A stretch of DNA of 64,000 nt from HyVt-337 sp964428895 (GCA_964428895.1 CAYRZU010000005.1:1-64000); one strand, 5' to 3'. Shown: positions 1-8,848, numbered from the stretch's first letter. Made by a program: numbers and translations. The notes: generated by a model from the sequence alone, not told the origin.

Positions 1-480
1 TGTCGTCATTGAAGAGCCCGATTCTCACATCATGCCAGTCGGTATTGGTCTTCCATCTGCCCCAGAAACGGGCCTTTTCGAATCGATTCCCGGAAGCCTT
101 CGCCAACGACACCCACCAACAGCCGCGGTTGTTACGGCCGGCAACGTCATCTCGGCCATCGCCGTTGAAATCGCCGACCTGCACGTTGTGCCAGTCGGTA
201 TTGGTCTTCCACTTACCCCAGAAGCCACTGGTGAAGCTCGTCCCCGTAGATAGGCCCACCCACCAGGCGCCGGCCTCATTTCGGCCGATGAGATCGGCCT
301 TGCCATCGGCGTTGAAATCACCCAGTTGCACGTTGTCCCAGGTCGTGGACGTCTTCCACTTGCCCCAGGGCCTCCTGTTGTCAAAGTCCGTGCCGTTAGA
401 CAGGCCGACCCACCACCGGCCGTTGACGTCCCGCCCGACCACGTCATCGCGCCCGAGGCCGTCGAAGTCTCCTGTGAGGC
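1..480 (-). repeat. Tandem ~150-bp coding repeats (propeller blades)
   Basis: Within the left-edge gene the tryptophan pair of WWVGLS recurs with its 5' codon ending at 415, 265 and 118, giving DNA periods of 150 and 147 bp. Each unit also repeats WGKWKT and the DFN-DG-D calcium-loop-like segment. The array continues beyond base 1, so the copy number is unknown. Confidence 0.85.
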
Positions 481-2110
481 AGTGTTGCCAGGCGTCAACT
501 CGGATGTCTGCTGCAGCCGACCACCACGTATTGTTGCCCTCATCGGCCCCTTCGTCGATCTGTCCATCTGCGTCCAACATGAAGCCGAGATAGTAGTCGC
601 CCGACGGAGCATCCGCGGGCACCTGGGGCATGTCATTGGCCCAAAACGTTGCCGGCACTTCGCCTCCGCCTTCCGTCAAAGGAGGAATGGCCCCTCTGTA
701 AACGACGATATCATCCCCGCTTCGCGCCCGGTCCGTTGAAAGGAACGCCGCCAGATAGAACGGGACCACATTGCCCTGGCCGTCGTAGGCGATTGCGTAG
801 CCGCCGGAATTCGCGGCGTCGAAGCTGATGAGGGCGATTTCGTCTGAACGTGCGTACGTTCCCGCCGTGTAACTGGCTCCGTTGGCCACAAGGTCGGGCG
901 GGCGGGGCGTCCCGTTCGCCGTGTGGAAATAGGCCTTTTGCGAAATGCCGTTTTCCACGTCGCATCGGTAGCCGTCAGCCGTCTCCTGCAGTTGATAGTC
1001 GCGCAGATTTACGAACCACTCGTGGCCGGTGGATGACTCCAACGTGCCGGGAGACCACGTAGTAGCCGTCGTGTGATCTAACACCTCCCGGTGGACATTC
1101 TTGTCATCTGGGGCGCTGAAGACTTCAAGCTCAATACTCGTAACATTTGGATCTGTAACGCTCTCCCACTGGAACGTCGGCTGGCTAGATACCCCCGTTG
1201 CACCCATTGCGGGCTGGAGAAGCACCGGTACTTGCGTGGGGACACCCAAGGGCAGTTGGGTGTCCTTGTCGCCATAGAAGAACTCGGCCGTGGTCTGTCC
1301 ATAAACCGACTGCATCTTCATCGTATATGTCCCGCTTGGGAACACTCCTGCCACATCGCCCAAGGACGTGAAGGTGCGAGAGTAATACCATCCTCTGCCC
1401 ATCCCGAAGTATTCCATGTCATACCACACGCCCAAAGATGACCTGAACTGGACAGAGCTGATGTGTCCCAGGCCCATCTCTTTGGCACGTACCAGAAACT
1501 CGTAAGGCTTGTTTGTGGTCAATCCGTTGTACTCGATGCCCGTTCCTATCGAGAACTTGGCCGTCGGTCTGACCGAACCGACGTGGACCTGCAGACCGGT
1601 CCAGTCGCCCGGGTTGTGCACGACCACAAAGCCGGCGTAGTTGCCGCCCATTTGGTACCCGACATATGCATAGCTTCCGTCGGGAGAGCCGGCGATCTGA
1701 TCCCAATGGCTGGTGTTTCCGGTCGGTGAAACGCCAGAAGCATAAGCTCCGGTGGAGCCCTCAACCGCATCGATCGCGACAAAGGCCCGAGCAGCGATCA
1801 CATAGTGAGCGTAGTTGCCTGAGAACGTCGCGGTGGCATCGGCGCCGCCGAGCTTGGTGTAGTCCTGCTGATCGATGTTGTAGTAGTAGTCCCAGTGTTC
1901 GGGCTGGCCCGTGTAGTCCGTGTTGCCACCCCAGACCTCGTAGGCAGTCGACAGCAGTAGCCTTGCTTCCAGTGGTTCCAGGGCGCAGGGCTGCAGAGCG
2001 ACGAACTTGAGATCCGTTCGGCCAAGGCAGTTGTATCTGTCGCCTAGCTGTCGCAACGCTCCTTCACAGAGCCTACGAAGGTGGCCGCACGTGTGGCGAA
2101 GCAATGACAT
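1..2110 (-). CDS. Secreted FG-GAP/VCBS-repeat protein, C-terminus beyond window
   Basis: An uninterrupted frame of 703 codons runs from ATG at 2110 to the left edge, so the C-terminus is missing. A good Shine-Dalgarno (GGAGGG, 6 nt upstream) fixes the start. Residues 44-54 read LEPLEARLLLS, a motif I know from N-termini of large planctomycete surface proteins. Around residues 294-370 is a fibronectin-III-like segment (PTFQWESV), around 446-538 a CARDB-like segment (GDYYLGFMLD, DEGNNTW), and from about 540 onward a tandem array of roughly 50-residue units with WWVGLS, WGKWKTNTDW and GDFNGDGRDDV. The last is the calcium-binding-loop style of FG-GAP/VCBS beta-propeller blades. There is no conventional signal peptide; export may depend on the LEPR-type N-terminus. 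Likely role: extracellular adhesion or carbohydrate binding. The domain calls are from pattern only; the reading frame is certain. Confidence 0.85.
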   Translation of the reverse strand, partial: MSLLRHTCGHLRRLCEGALRQLGDRYNCLGRTDLKFVALQPCALEPLEARLLLSTAYEVWGGNTDYTGQPEHWDYYYNIDQQDYTKLGGADATATFSGNYAHYVIAARAFVAIDAVEGSTGAYASGVSPTGNTSHWDQIAGSPDGSYAYVGYQMGGNYAGFVVVHNPGDWTGLQVHVGSVRPTAKFSIGTGIEYNGLTTNKPYEFLVRAKEMGLGHISSVQFRSSLGVWYDMEYFGMGRGWYYSRTFTSLGDVAGVFPSGTYTMKMQSVYGQTTAEFFYGDKDTQLPLGVPTQVPVLLQPAMGATGVSSQPTFQWESVTDPNVTSIELEVFSAPDDKNVHREVLDHTTATTWSPGTLESSTGHEWFVNLRDYQLQETADGYRCDVENGISQKAYFHTANGTPRPPDLVANGASYTAGTYARSDEIALISFDAANSGGYAIAYDGQGNVVPFYLAAFLSTDRARSGDDIVVYRGAIPPLTEGGGEVPATFWANDMPQVPADAPSGDYYLGFMLDADGQIDEGADEGNNTWWSAAADIRVDAWQHCLTGDFDGLGRDDVVGRDVNGRWWVGLSNGTDFDNRRPWGKWKTSTTWDNVQLGDFNADGKADLIGRNEAGAWWVGLSTGTSFTSGFWGKWKTNTDWHNVQVGDFNGDGRDDVAGRNNRGCWWVSLAKASGNRFEKARFWGRWKTNTDWHDVRIGLFNDD

Positions 2111-2864
2111 GATTCGCCCTCCAGAGGGATGAGCACTGCGACATGTAAATAGCCAGTCCCACGTCAACAGACGTTGGTCCGTTCGGTTGTTTCTGAGGCC
2201 TCCCTGCCTCGAGGTATTCGGGATCCTCATTGCCTACCTCGTGACCACGTGGATGTCTGAAACACAGCAGGGATCAACGTCGAGAGAACGCAGATGCCCC
2301 TTACGGCGGCCCCGAGGCCCTAGCCAGGAACTCGGAGAAGCGCCCAGGTTAGCGTCGGCCTCCCTCCGCGTCAATCGGGTGAACACCTGAATGGCCCTGT
2401 TTCTAGACCCCGATCAAGGAGCCCCAGTCGTCACGGACGCCGACGCAACCTCAGACCTACTGACGCTTCTCACGTCAGTGGCGTTGACCCTTGGCCATGA
2501 GCCGCCGTTACCGTCATGTCACATCTGCCGTCCTGTGAATCTTAACTTACTCGGTGGTCAGGATTGGCGGACCGGTCAGTTGGTCGGAGCGTATACTTGG
2601 GGCGTGCTTGATGAGGCGGGCTGTTCGTGGAAAAGTGTCGGGGGGTGCGCACCGGGGGATGATCGGCGCGGGTGAACACTATCCGGGGCGCGCGGGGCGC
2701 CGAGGTGTTCCGAATGGAACAGAACCGAACAAAACGGGGCGCGCCAACAGGACGGGCCCAGGAGGCTTGTATTTTGCGCGGCCAGACGGTATTGAACACG
2801 CTCTGATCCGACCCGTTTCTCTTGCGAGACGTTCGCGAAAAGTCGCGACAAGCGAGGACCATTG
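2111..2864. other. 754-bp intergenic region without a convincing gene
   Basis: This gap lies between the divergent secreted repeat protein and the UroD-like gene. Short open frames occur on both strands but none has a Shine-Dalgarno, recognisable protein motif or typical codon use. The part near 2640-2780 is GC-rich with short inverted segments (GAACAC at 2673 with GTGTTC near 2705). It presumably holds the two divergent promoters, but I could not identify a clear -35/-10 pair. Confidence 0.5.
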
Positions 2865-3995
2865 ATGAATTCCAAAGAGCGATATATTGCGGCCTTGACC
2901 TTCGGCGACGTTGACAAGATTCCGTTCCAGCCCGGCGGACCGCGCGAATCCACCATGCGACGCTGGCACTCCGAGGGCCTGCCCGAAGACCGCGGCTGGT
3001 TCGACGTGATGTGCGAGGAGATCGGCGTTGAGCAAGAGGAACTCGACGACCGCCCGCGGCCACACCCCAGCATCGACTTCCTGATGCGGCCCCAGTTCGA
3101 GGAAAAGGTCCTGGAGCACAAGAACGGCCATTACATCTGCCAGGACTGGAAGGGCAACGTCTGCGAGATCTCCGACGAGTTCGACGTGACGTACCTCCGC
3201 TCCGCTCGCGACTTCGTAACACGGCGATGGATCAAGTGCCCGGTAGAAACGCACGCCGACTGGGACGACATGAAGAAGCGTTACGACGTCAACGACGCCA
3301 CTCGCTACGGCGAGAGCTTCGACGACGATCTGAAGTACCTGGCCGATCGCGACTATCACACCTACCTCAGCGTTCACGGCCCGTTCTGGCAGCTGCGGGA
3401 ATGGTGCGGGTTCGAAGGCCTGTGCATGCTGTGCATCGAGGCCCCCGAGTTCGTCGACGAGATGGCGAGCTTCTGGGAGAACTTCGTGTCGGACCTGTCG
3501 GCCCGGGCCCTGGAGCACGGGACGATCGACCACGTCTTCATCTGCGAAGACATGGCCTACAAGGAAAAGGCCATGATCTCCCCGGAGATGTGTCGGCGGT
3601 TCCTCATGCCGTCTTGGAAGCGGTGGACCAAGGAGGCGTTCCAGGCCGGGGCGTCGATCGTGGAGATCGATTCGGACGGCAAGGTCGACGAGTTGATCCC
3701 GCTGTGGCTCGAGGCCGGCGTGAACGTCAACAGCCCACTGGAAGTCGCCGCCGGCAACGACATCGTTGAATACCGCAAGCTGTACGGCAAGCAGATGGGC
3801 TTCTGCGCGGGCGTCGATAAGCGTGCGATGGCCAAGGGCGGCAAGGTGATCGAGGACGAGCTGCGACGGATCGAGCCGGTCGTCAAGGACGGCGGGTACA
3901 TCCCCGGCTGCGACCACGGCGTGCCGAGCGACATTTCCTGGCCCGACTTCAAGTACTATGCCAAGATGCTGGCCGAGATGACCGGCTGGCTGTAA
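2865..3995 (+). CDS. UroD/MtaA-family methyltransferase-like protein
   Basis: 376 residues in the uroporphyrinogen-decarboxylase superfamily. The N-terminal MNSKERYIAAL and the C-terminal GGYIPGCDHGVP-D--W--F--Y block are typical of the branch related to cobalamin or corrinoid methyltransferases (MtaA/CmuA type) rather than of heme HemE; the Cys of PGCDH is the usual zinc ligand in that branch. ATG at 2865 is preferred over the TTG just before it because AGGA lies about 7 nt upstream. It is the first gene of a tight three-gene unit with a sugar isomerase and a TIM-barrel protein, which suggests a catabolic role on a methylated or otherwise modified sugar. That role is inference; the substrate cannot be read from sequence. 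Confidence 0.85.
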   Translation: MNSKERYIAALTFGDVDKIPFQPGGPRESTMRRWHSEGLPEDRGWFDVMCEEIGVEQEELDDRPRPHPSIDFLMRPQFEEKVLEHKNGHYICQDWKGNVCEISDEFDVTYLRSARDFVTRRWIKCPVETHADWDDMKKRYDVNDATRYGESFDDDLKYLADRDYHTYLSVHGPFWQLREWCGFEGLCMLCIEAPEFVDEMASFWENFVSDLSARALEHGTIDHVFICEDMAYKEKAMISPEMCRRFLMPSWKRWTKEAFQAGASIVEIDSDGKVDELIPLWLEAGVNVNSPLEVAAGNDIVEYRKLYGKQMGFCAGVDKRAMAKGGKVIEDELRRIEPVVKDGGYIPGCDHGVPSDISWPDFKYYAKMLAEMTGWL

Positions 3996-4011
3996 CCAAG
4001 AGGAGCCGACG

Positions 4012-4788
4012 ATGAGATTCGGCATTTGCGGCAGCGCGGACACGTTTGGAAAAGCCCCCGACGGCCTCGACTACATGGAAGAGTCGGTCGGCGGCGCCCT
4101 GTGCCCGCAGGACGACCAGGCCGCCTTCGATGTATGCCTGGCCAAGTGCAAGGCGGCCGTCGCTCCGGTGATTGCGGCCAACTGCTTCCTGCCCGGCGAC
4201 CTGAAATCGACCGGCCCGGAGGTCGACTGCGAGGCGCTGGATGCCTACGTAGCTACCGCCTTCGCGCGGGCTGAGCAGATCGGCATCACCAAGATCGTTT
4301 TCGGCTCGGGCGGCTCGCGGCAGGTGCCGGACGGGTACGACGAGGTCGAGGCGTTCGAGCAACTGGTCGCTCATCTGGAGCGGTGGGGGCCCATCGGCGC
4401 CGCCCACAACGTGACCATCGTCATCGAGCCGCTCCAGACGGCCGAGTGCAACATCATCAACTCCGTTACCGAAGGCGTCGCTCTCGCCCGCCGGGCCGAC
4501 CACCCCAACGTGCGAGTGTTGGCCGATTTCTATCACATGCTGTGCGACGGCGAAGGGCCGGACTCAATCCGTGACGCCGGCGACCTGCTGAAGCACATTC
4601 ACGTGGCTGAAAAGGAAAAGCGAACCGCCCCCGGCATGGCCGGTGACGATTTCCGCCCGTTCCTCAAGGCTCTGAAAGATATCGGCTACGACGAGACCCT
4701 CAGCCTCGAGTGCGGCTTCGGCGACGATCTTGTCGCCGGCGCCACGGCCGGCCTGGCCGAACTGCGTCGCCAGTTCGCCGAAGCCTAA
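4012..4788 (+). CDS. Sugar phosphate isomerase/epimerase (AP-endonuclease-2 TIM barrel)
   Basis: 258 residues with the architecture of the xylose-isomerase-like TIM-barrel family: a strand-end FGSGGSRQVPDG, the metal-ligand Glu in IVIEPLQ, the ADFYHM segment, the HIHVAEK His region and a C-terminal LSLECGF Glu. These residues normally coordinate a divalent metal that drives sugar aldose/ketose isomerisation or C3 epimerisation in the cytoplasm. The start ATG follows GAGGAG by about 7 nt and lies 16 nt after the UroD-like gene, so the two are co-transcribed. No signal peptide is present. The family assignment is strong, the precise substrate unknown. Confidence 0.85.
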   Translation: MRFGICGSADTFGKAPDGLDYMEESVGGALCPQDDQAAFDVCLAKCKAAVAPVIAANCFLPGDLKSTGPEVDCEALDAYVATAFARAEQIGITKIVFGSGGSRQVPDGYDEVEAFEQLVAHLERWGPIGAAHNVTIVIEPLQTAECNIINSVTEGVALARRADHPNVRVLADFYHMLCDGEGPDSIRDAGDLLKHIHVAEKEKRTAPGMAGDDFRPFLKALKDIGYDETLSLECGFGDDLVAGATAGLAELRRQFAEA

Positions 4789-4860
4789 GCGGCTTCGGGC
4801 GGTGGCCACGGTCGGCCGACCCATTGGCGGTTCTGCGTAATCCAGAAGGGAGACCCGCAG

Positions 4861-5802
4861 ATGATCGTAACGGCCTATTGTCTGTCTTACGGCCATTGGA
4901 CCGTGATCCCACACCAGCTCGCCGAGAGCTTCCAGGACATGGTCGACTGCGGTTTCAACGCAGTGGCGCTATCCTTCTCCGAGAGCGAGATGCAGTACTC
5001 CCGCCGGGCGTTCGAGATCCAAGTCGACCTCGCCGGCCAAGCGGGCCTGAAGGTGTTCGTGATCCCCAGTCGCCTCGGTGGCCGATTCGCCGGCGCGCCC
5101 CTGATGGCCAGTTCCTGGGTCTGCAGTCACCCGGAAGCCCACGTGCCCGACCACGGCGGCTTCGGCGGGCCGCTAGCCTGCTTGGAGCACGAACCGTTTC
5201 GTGAGTGGATCAAAGACTTCATGACCACGGTGCTGACGGATTACCCCGTCGACGGCGTCATCTGGGATGAACCCAAGAGCGAACGGGTGATCTCGACCCA
5301 TCCGGACACGCTCGACCGCTTCGGCCCGGCCCCGACGGCTGAGCAGATGGAAGACGGCTTCATCGACTTCCTCCAGGATCTGACCAGCCACTGCCTGACG
5401 GTTCGGCCGGGCCTGACCATCACGCTGTTCAACCAACTATATTCGTCCGAGCGATTCACCCAGGCCGGCTGTGCGATCGAGGGTATTGAATACGCCGGCT
5501 ACGACGGCAATCTCAGCCGCCAGAGCTTCTTCCACGAAGAGCCGGCTTGGCACAAGTACCGGATCGAAAGCGCCTGGGACCGAACCGTGGCCGAAGCCGC
5601 CCAAGCGGACACAAAGACCTTCGCCCTCATCGAGAACATGCTCATGCCGGCCGAAGCGATCGGCGAATACGAAGCCAATCTGGCCGCCTACCTCCAAGCG
5701 TATCGGCCCGACCACCTGGCCTTGTACTACTACGCCCACAACAATGAAGATCCCGAGGCCGTCCATCGGATCACGCGGGAGATGATGAAGAAGTATCTGT
5801 AG
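4861..5802 (+). CDS. Putative TIM-barrel glycoside-hydrolase-like protein
   Basis: 313 residues, not assigned to a named family with certainty. The pattern of alternating hydrophobic strands and helices (FNAVALSFSES, GLKVFVIPSR, VDGVIWDEPK, LTITLFNQLY, EGIEYAGYDG, HLALYYYAHNN) looks like a (beta/alpha)8 barrel. The acidic pair in IWDEPK at about residue 139 sits where a catalytic acid would be in many glycosidases. There is no export signal, so it acts in the cytoplasm. AAGGGAG precedes the ATG by about 9 nt, and the gap of 72 nt from the isomerase gene keeps it in the same transcription unit. Most likely it cleaves or rearranges the sugar handled by the two genes before it; that is inference. 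Confidence 0.6.
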   Translation: MIVTAYCLSYGHWTVIPHQLAESFQDMVDCGFNAVALSFSESEMQYSRRAFEIQVDLAGQAGLKVFVIPSRLGGRFAGAPLMASSWVCSHPEAHVPDHGGFGGPLACLEHEPFREWIKDFMTTVLTDYPVDGVIWDEPKSERVISTHPDTLDRFGPAPTAEQMEDGFIDFLQDLTSHCLTVRPGLTITLFNQLYSSERFTQAGCAIEGIEYAGYDGNLSRQSFFHEEPAWHKYRIESAWDRTVAEAAQADTKTFALIENMLMPAEAIGEYEANLAAYLQAYRPDHLALYYYAHNNEDPEAVHRITREMMKKYL

Positions 5803-5817
5803 GGGAACTACGTGGGT

Positions 5818-5834
5818 CGCTTGCGCAGCAAGCG
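5818..5834. terminator. Hairpin between convergent genes
   Basis: A 7-bp perfect stem (CGCTTGC/GCAAGCG) with a 3-nt loop follows the stop of the TIM-barrel gene and precedes the stop of the convergent PEP-CTERM gene. There is only a weak T-rich tail (TCTTCG), so it may be a weak bidirectional terminator. Confidence 0.4.
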
Positions 5835-5841
5835 TCTTCGC

Positions 5842-7830
5842 CTAACGGCTTCGCCGTCTCAAGAGAACCAGGCCGGCGCCGAAGGCCAGCAGCCCCAACG
5901 TGGCCGGCTCGGGGGCGGCCACGCCGCCTGACCCGCCACCGAAGGAGGTCCTGAGGATCAGCAAGTCGGATGCGTCAACCAGCCCATCGTTGTTGAGATC
6001 GCCAGCCGGCCAGCCGCCCGGGGCCCCGTAGCCGCCCTTCATGAGCTGCAGGTCGGTGGCGTTGACCAGTCCATCCAGGTTCAAGTCGCCGGGGTCGGGC
6101 AACTGCCCGTAGGCTTCGAGTTCGATGATGGTGGTGTATTCCAGAGAACCGCCGGCGGTTCCGCGGATTCGGATCTGGTCTCCGAAGATCGGGTCGAACG
6201 AGAGGGCGATGACTTGATAGAACGCGAACTCATCCAGGGCTTCACTGAACGACAAGCCGGTTACTTCGGCCCACACTCCATTGTCGCCGACTTCGACGAT
6301 CAGGTCTTCGAAGAACCCGCCTTGGGCTTCGTAGTCGCCGGGGTAGGAGTTCGAACTGCCGCCCATAACGTATTCGCCTTCGTAGAAAATGACGCTGTCG
6401 AACTGCACGTCCCGGTCCAAGTTGATCTGGTAGAAGTCGCCGCCGGCCGGCTGGCTGTTGACGCCGTCGTAGGTCTTGTAGGCGCGGTGGCCGTTGTATG
6501 TCACGTCGGTGATGCCGTCGATGATGGCGTCGAGGTTCAGCCAGTCGTAGGTGGGGTCGTGTCGCTCGACGCTGGCGCTGACCGTGACGGCGCCTCCGGC
6601 ATCAAGCACCTCGCCGATCAGGCCGGCCGGGCCCGTGGGGTTGGGCAACTCGACCGGTGGCGTGATGACGTCGTCGGGCAGGTGGTAGGTGCGTTCGGCG
6701 CCGGCCCCGGTGATCGATCCGCCGCCCAGAAGAACTTGGGCCTCCGCGGCGGTCTGCAGGCCGTCCACGATTTCGGTGAAGGTCCGGTAGCGGTCGATGT
6801 TATCGAGCCAGGAGATCGCTTCGTAGCTTTCGCTCAGGCCCGTGGTCAGGTCAGCGGGCAGGCCGCTGTAGCCGTCGACCAGGCCGATCAGTCCTCCGGC
6901 GGTGGCGGGGTTGCAGTCGGCGTCGAAGCCGCCTTGGACCGCGATCTCGACGGTCTGCTGGAAATCGCCTTCGCCGTAGAGCAAGGCCAGTGTCGTCATG
7001 CCGATGTTGACGGTCGACTCGACCCAGCCGTAGTAGCGTCCCTTGGCCAACGACCCGCGGTAATGGTCGTAGATCAATTCGTGGGTTGCCCGCCAGTCGG
7101 GCGTGCCGTCGGCGAGGTCCGCAGCATACCAGTCTTGCACGTCTGTGATGATCTGGTAGGTCCGCGACGTGGTCGGCACGACGGCCTTGCCGTCGGCGAC
7201 AAGTTGCTCGACGTCGGCCCCGAAGGTCGCCGCGGCGAACATGGCCGCATAGAACTGCGAGGCGTGAACGGCGTAGCCATCGTTGGTGACCGAGGCGAAT
7301 CGGTCGGTCAGGTCGGCGGCTCGTTGTCGCATGCCGGGTGTCATGCCGCCGATGCTTTCGGTGGCGATCTGCGAGTCGATGGCGTACCAATGGCGGTTGT
7401 ACGTTTGGCTGCCCGTGGCCGGCGGAGTCTGGCCCTGCGTCATCAGCCATCGGGCCTGCTTGTTGGCGATGTAGAACGTGTCGGGCTTGATATGGTCGAC
7501 CCACTCCGCCCCAATCTGGGCCGGTGTCGGGTCGGGGGTGCCGTTGAGTACGTCGGCGTAGAGGAACTCAAAGCAGGTGTCATCGTCACCGTACCACAAG
7601 CTCGTGCCCGTCACCGCGTCCCAGTCGACGGTGTAGCTCAGGCCGCCGCGGAGCACGTCCCCCTCGACATCCTTGCCGGCGTAGTTGCCCAGCAGTTGGC
7701 CCACCCACATGCCGTGCAGCTTGTCGCGGTAGTCGTCGGCGGTGATCTGTCGTTGAGCCTGGGCGGCGGTTGGCAGACCGACCAGGGCGAGCCCCAACAG
7801 GGCAAACCGAATAAGGCCTGTGTGTGACAT
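5842..7830 (-). CDS. Exported ADP-ribosylglycohydrolase-fold protein with dockerin and PEP-CTERM tail
   Basis: 662 residues. Residues 1-25 are a signal peptide ending AQA. The next ~340 residues match the ADP-ribosylglycohydrolase (DraG/ARH) fold: KLHGMWVGQLLGNYAGKD, an acidic GDDDTCFEF and GGFDADCNPATAGGLIG, the positions that hold the two metals in this family. About 390-580 is a discoidin-like or galactose-binding-like beta domain, 585-635 holds two dockerin-type loops (GDLNLDGLVNATDL, GDLNNDGLVDASDL), and the end is a PEPATLGLLAFGAGLVLLRRR sorting tail, so exosortase should process it. An enzyme of this family outside the cell is more likely to act on sugars or nucleoside-like compounds than on ADP-ribosylated proteins (inference). 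AGAGGG supports the start. Confidence 0.85.
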   Translation of the reverse strand: MSHTGLIRFALLGLALVGLPTAAQAQRQITADDYRDKLHGMWVGQLLGNYAGKDVEGDVLRGGLSYTVDWDAVTGTSLWYGDDDTCFEFLYADVLNGTPDPTPAQIGAEWVDHIKPDTFYIANKQARWLMTQGQTPPATGSQTYNRHWYAIDSQIATESIGGMTPGMRQRAADLTDRFASVTNDGYAVHASQFYAAMFAAATFGADVEQLVADGKAVVPTTSRTYQIITDVQDWYAADLADGTPDWRATHELIYDHYRGSLAKGRYYGWVESTVNIGMTTLALLYGEGDFQQTVEIAVQGGFDADCNPATAGGLIGLVDGYSGLPADLTTGLSESYEAISWLDNIDRYRTFTEIVDGLQTAAEAQVLLGGGSITGAGAERTYHLPDDVITPPVELPNPTGPAGLIGEVLDAGGAVTVSASVERHDPTYDWLNLDAIIDGITDVTYNGHRAYKTYDGVNSQPAGGDFYQINLDRDVQFDSVIFYEGEYVMGGSSNSYPGDYEAQGGFFEDLIVEVGDNGVWAEVTGLSFSEALDEFAFYQVIALSFDPIFGDQIRIRGTAGGSLEYTTIIELEAYGQLPDPGDLNLDGLVNATDLQLMKGGYGAPGGWPAGDLNNDGLVDASDLLILRTSFGGGSGGVAAPEPATLGLLAFGAGLVLLRRRSR

Positions 7831-7848
7831 GATTCCCTCTCGAAGACG

Positions 7849-7877
7849 ATTATATCTGCTCGAAAGTGATGACTAAA
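7849..7877 (-). promoter_or_regulatory. Candidate promoter of the ADP-ribosylglycohydrolase-fold gene
   Basis: On the minus strand a perfect -10 TATAAT lies at 7849-7854, with a weak -35 (TTTAGT, 7872-7877) 17 nt upstream. Transcription would start near 7842, leaving a short 5' leader with the AGAGGG ribosome site. Confidence 0.5.
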
Positions 7878-7891
7878 GCGATTATGGGGGT

Positions 7892-7919
7892 TTGGGATTC
7901 CTTGTTCTTGCCCTATAAT
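7892..7919 (+). promoter_or_regulatory. Candidate promoter of the papain-like protease gene
   Basis: -35 TTGGGA (7892-7897), a 16-bp spacer and a perfect -10 TATAAT (7914-7919), about 60 nt before the start at 7979. It lies back to back with the minus-strand promoter of the neighbouring exported enzyme, so the two exported genes share one divergent control region. Confidence 0.55.
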
Positions 7920-7978
7920 GAGTTGGAGGCGGGAACGGCAGACGATCACTATCTGGATATCACTCGCAGCCCTTTTCT

Positions 7979-8842
7979 ATGAAACGACTTAGCAATCCTG
8001 ACCGTTGCTGTCGACGCCGCAGGGCCCGTCTTTGGGTGGGGTCTGTTGTCGTGGCGTTACTGGCCGGGGCCGGCTGGGCCGACACCATCATGGAGGGGAC
8101 GTTCGATTGGCGCGACGTGGACGGCAAGGATTACACCACCCCCATCCGCGATCAGGGGCCGGCCGGCACATGCTGGGCGTTCGCGGCCATCGGGGCCCTT
8201 GAGAGCAAGCTGGAGATCACGGCCGACCGGCCCAACTGGGACCCGGACCTTTCCGAGCAGCACCTGGTTGAAGACCCCAACGGCGGGGGCGACATCATCG
8301 GCGGCTGGCCGGTCGATTCGCTGCGGTTCATCCGCGATACCGGCGTGGTCAGCGAGGCCGAGCTTCCCTATTCCGGCGAGGATCCCTCGCCGGATTGGCC
8401 GCTGACTCCGGGCTGGGAGGACCGCGTCACCCGCGTTACCAGCATCATGGAAAGCCCGTCGAATTCGACGCAGATCTTGAAGATGCGGCTGCAGTGGTAC
8501 GGGCCCATGACGGTGTGCCTGGACATGGACTGGGATTTCTGGGTCCCGGGCGAGATCGAACCGGAGGTCCCCGACTGGGGCGGCGTGGTCAACCACGCGG
8601 TGATAGTGGTGGGCTTCCACGACGATCCCACGCTGGCCGCTGGTGGGTATTGGATCCTCAAGAATAGCTGGGGGACCGAGTGGGGCGACAACGGCTACGG
8701 CTACTCCCTGTACGGCTTCATGGAGCGTCACGGCCGATTCCGCGCCATCGATGGTGACGCCTTCCCACTGCCCGAACCGGCGTCGATGAGCCCGCTGGCG
8801 GCCGGGGCGTTGCTGGTGCTGCGTCGCCGCCGAGCGGCCTAG
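7979..8842 (+). CDS. Exported C1A (papain-like) cysteine protease with PEP-CTERM tail
   Basis: 287 residues: an Arg-rich n-region followed by a hydrophobic stretch (WVGSVVVALLAGAGWA) serves as signal peptide. The catalytic set of peptidase family C1A is complete: the oxyanion Gln in IRDQGPAG, Cys in GTCWAF, His in VNHAVIVVGF and Asn in KNSWGTEWGDNGY. The C-terminus PEPASMSPLAAGALLVLRRRR is a short PEP-CTERM signal. There is no inhibitory propeptide between the signal peptide and the mature domain (only about 10 residues), unlike most papain precursors, so activity must be controlled in another way. It is divergent from another PEP-CTERM enzyme. Confidence 0.9.
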   Translation: MKRLSNPDRCCRRRRARLWVGSVVVALLAGAGWADTIMEGTFDWRDVDGKDYTTPIRDQGPAGTCWAFAAIGALESKLEITADRPNWDPDLSEQHLVEDPNGGGDIIGGWPVDSLRFIRDTGVVSEAELPYSGEDPSPDWPLTPGWEDRVTRVTSIMESPSNSTQILKMRLQWYGPMTVCLDMDWDFWVPGEIEPEVPDWGGVVNHAVIVVGFHDDPTLAAGGYWILKNSWGTEWGDNGYGYSLYGFMERHGRFRAIDGDAFPLPEPASMSPLAAGALLVLRRRRAA

Positions 8843-8848
8843 GCCGAT

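Noticed and set aside
2391..2675. Possible small gene in the 2.1-2.9 kb gap
   Set aside because: No ribosome site, no motif, and composition differs from true genes in the window.
2679..4043. Long antisense open frame opposite the UroD-like gene
   Set aside because: It mirrors the high-GC codon bias of the real gene, has no ribosome site or motifs, and the sense protein is clearly recognisable.
6214..7827. Long antisense frame opposite the ADP-ribosylglycohydrolase-fold gene
   Set aside because: A 537-residue Gly/Val-rich product without domains; the minus-strand gene has signal peptide, fold and PEP-CTERM.
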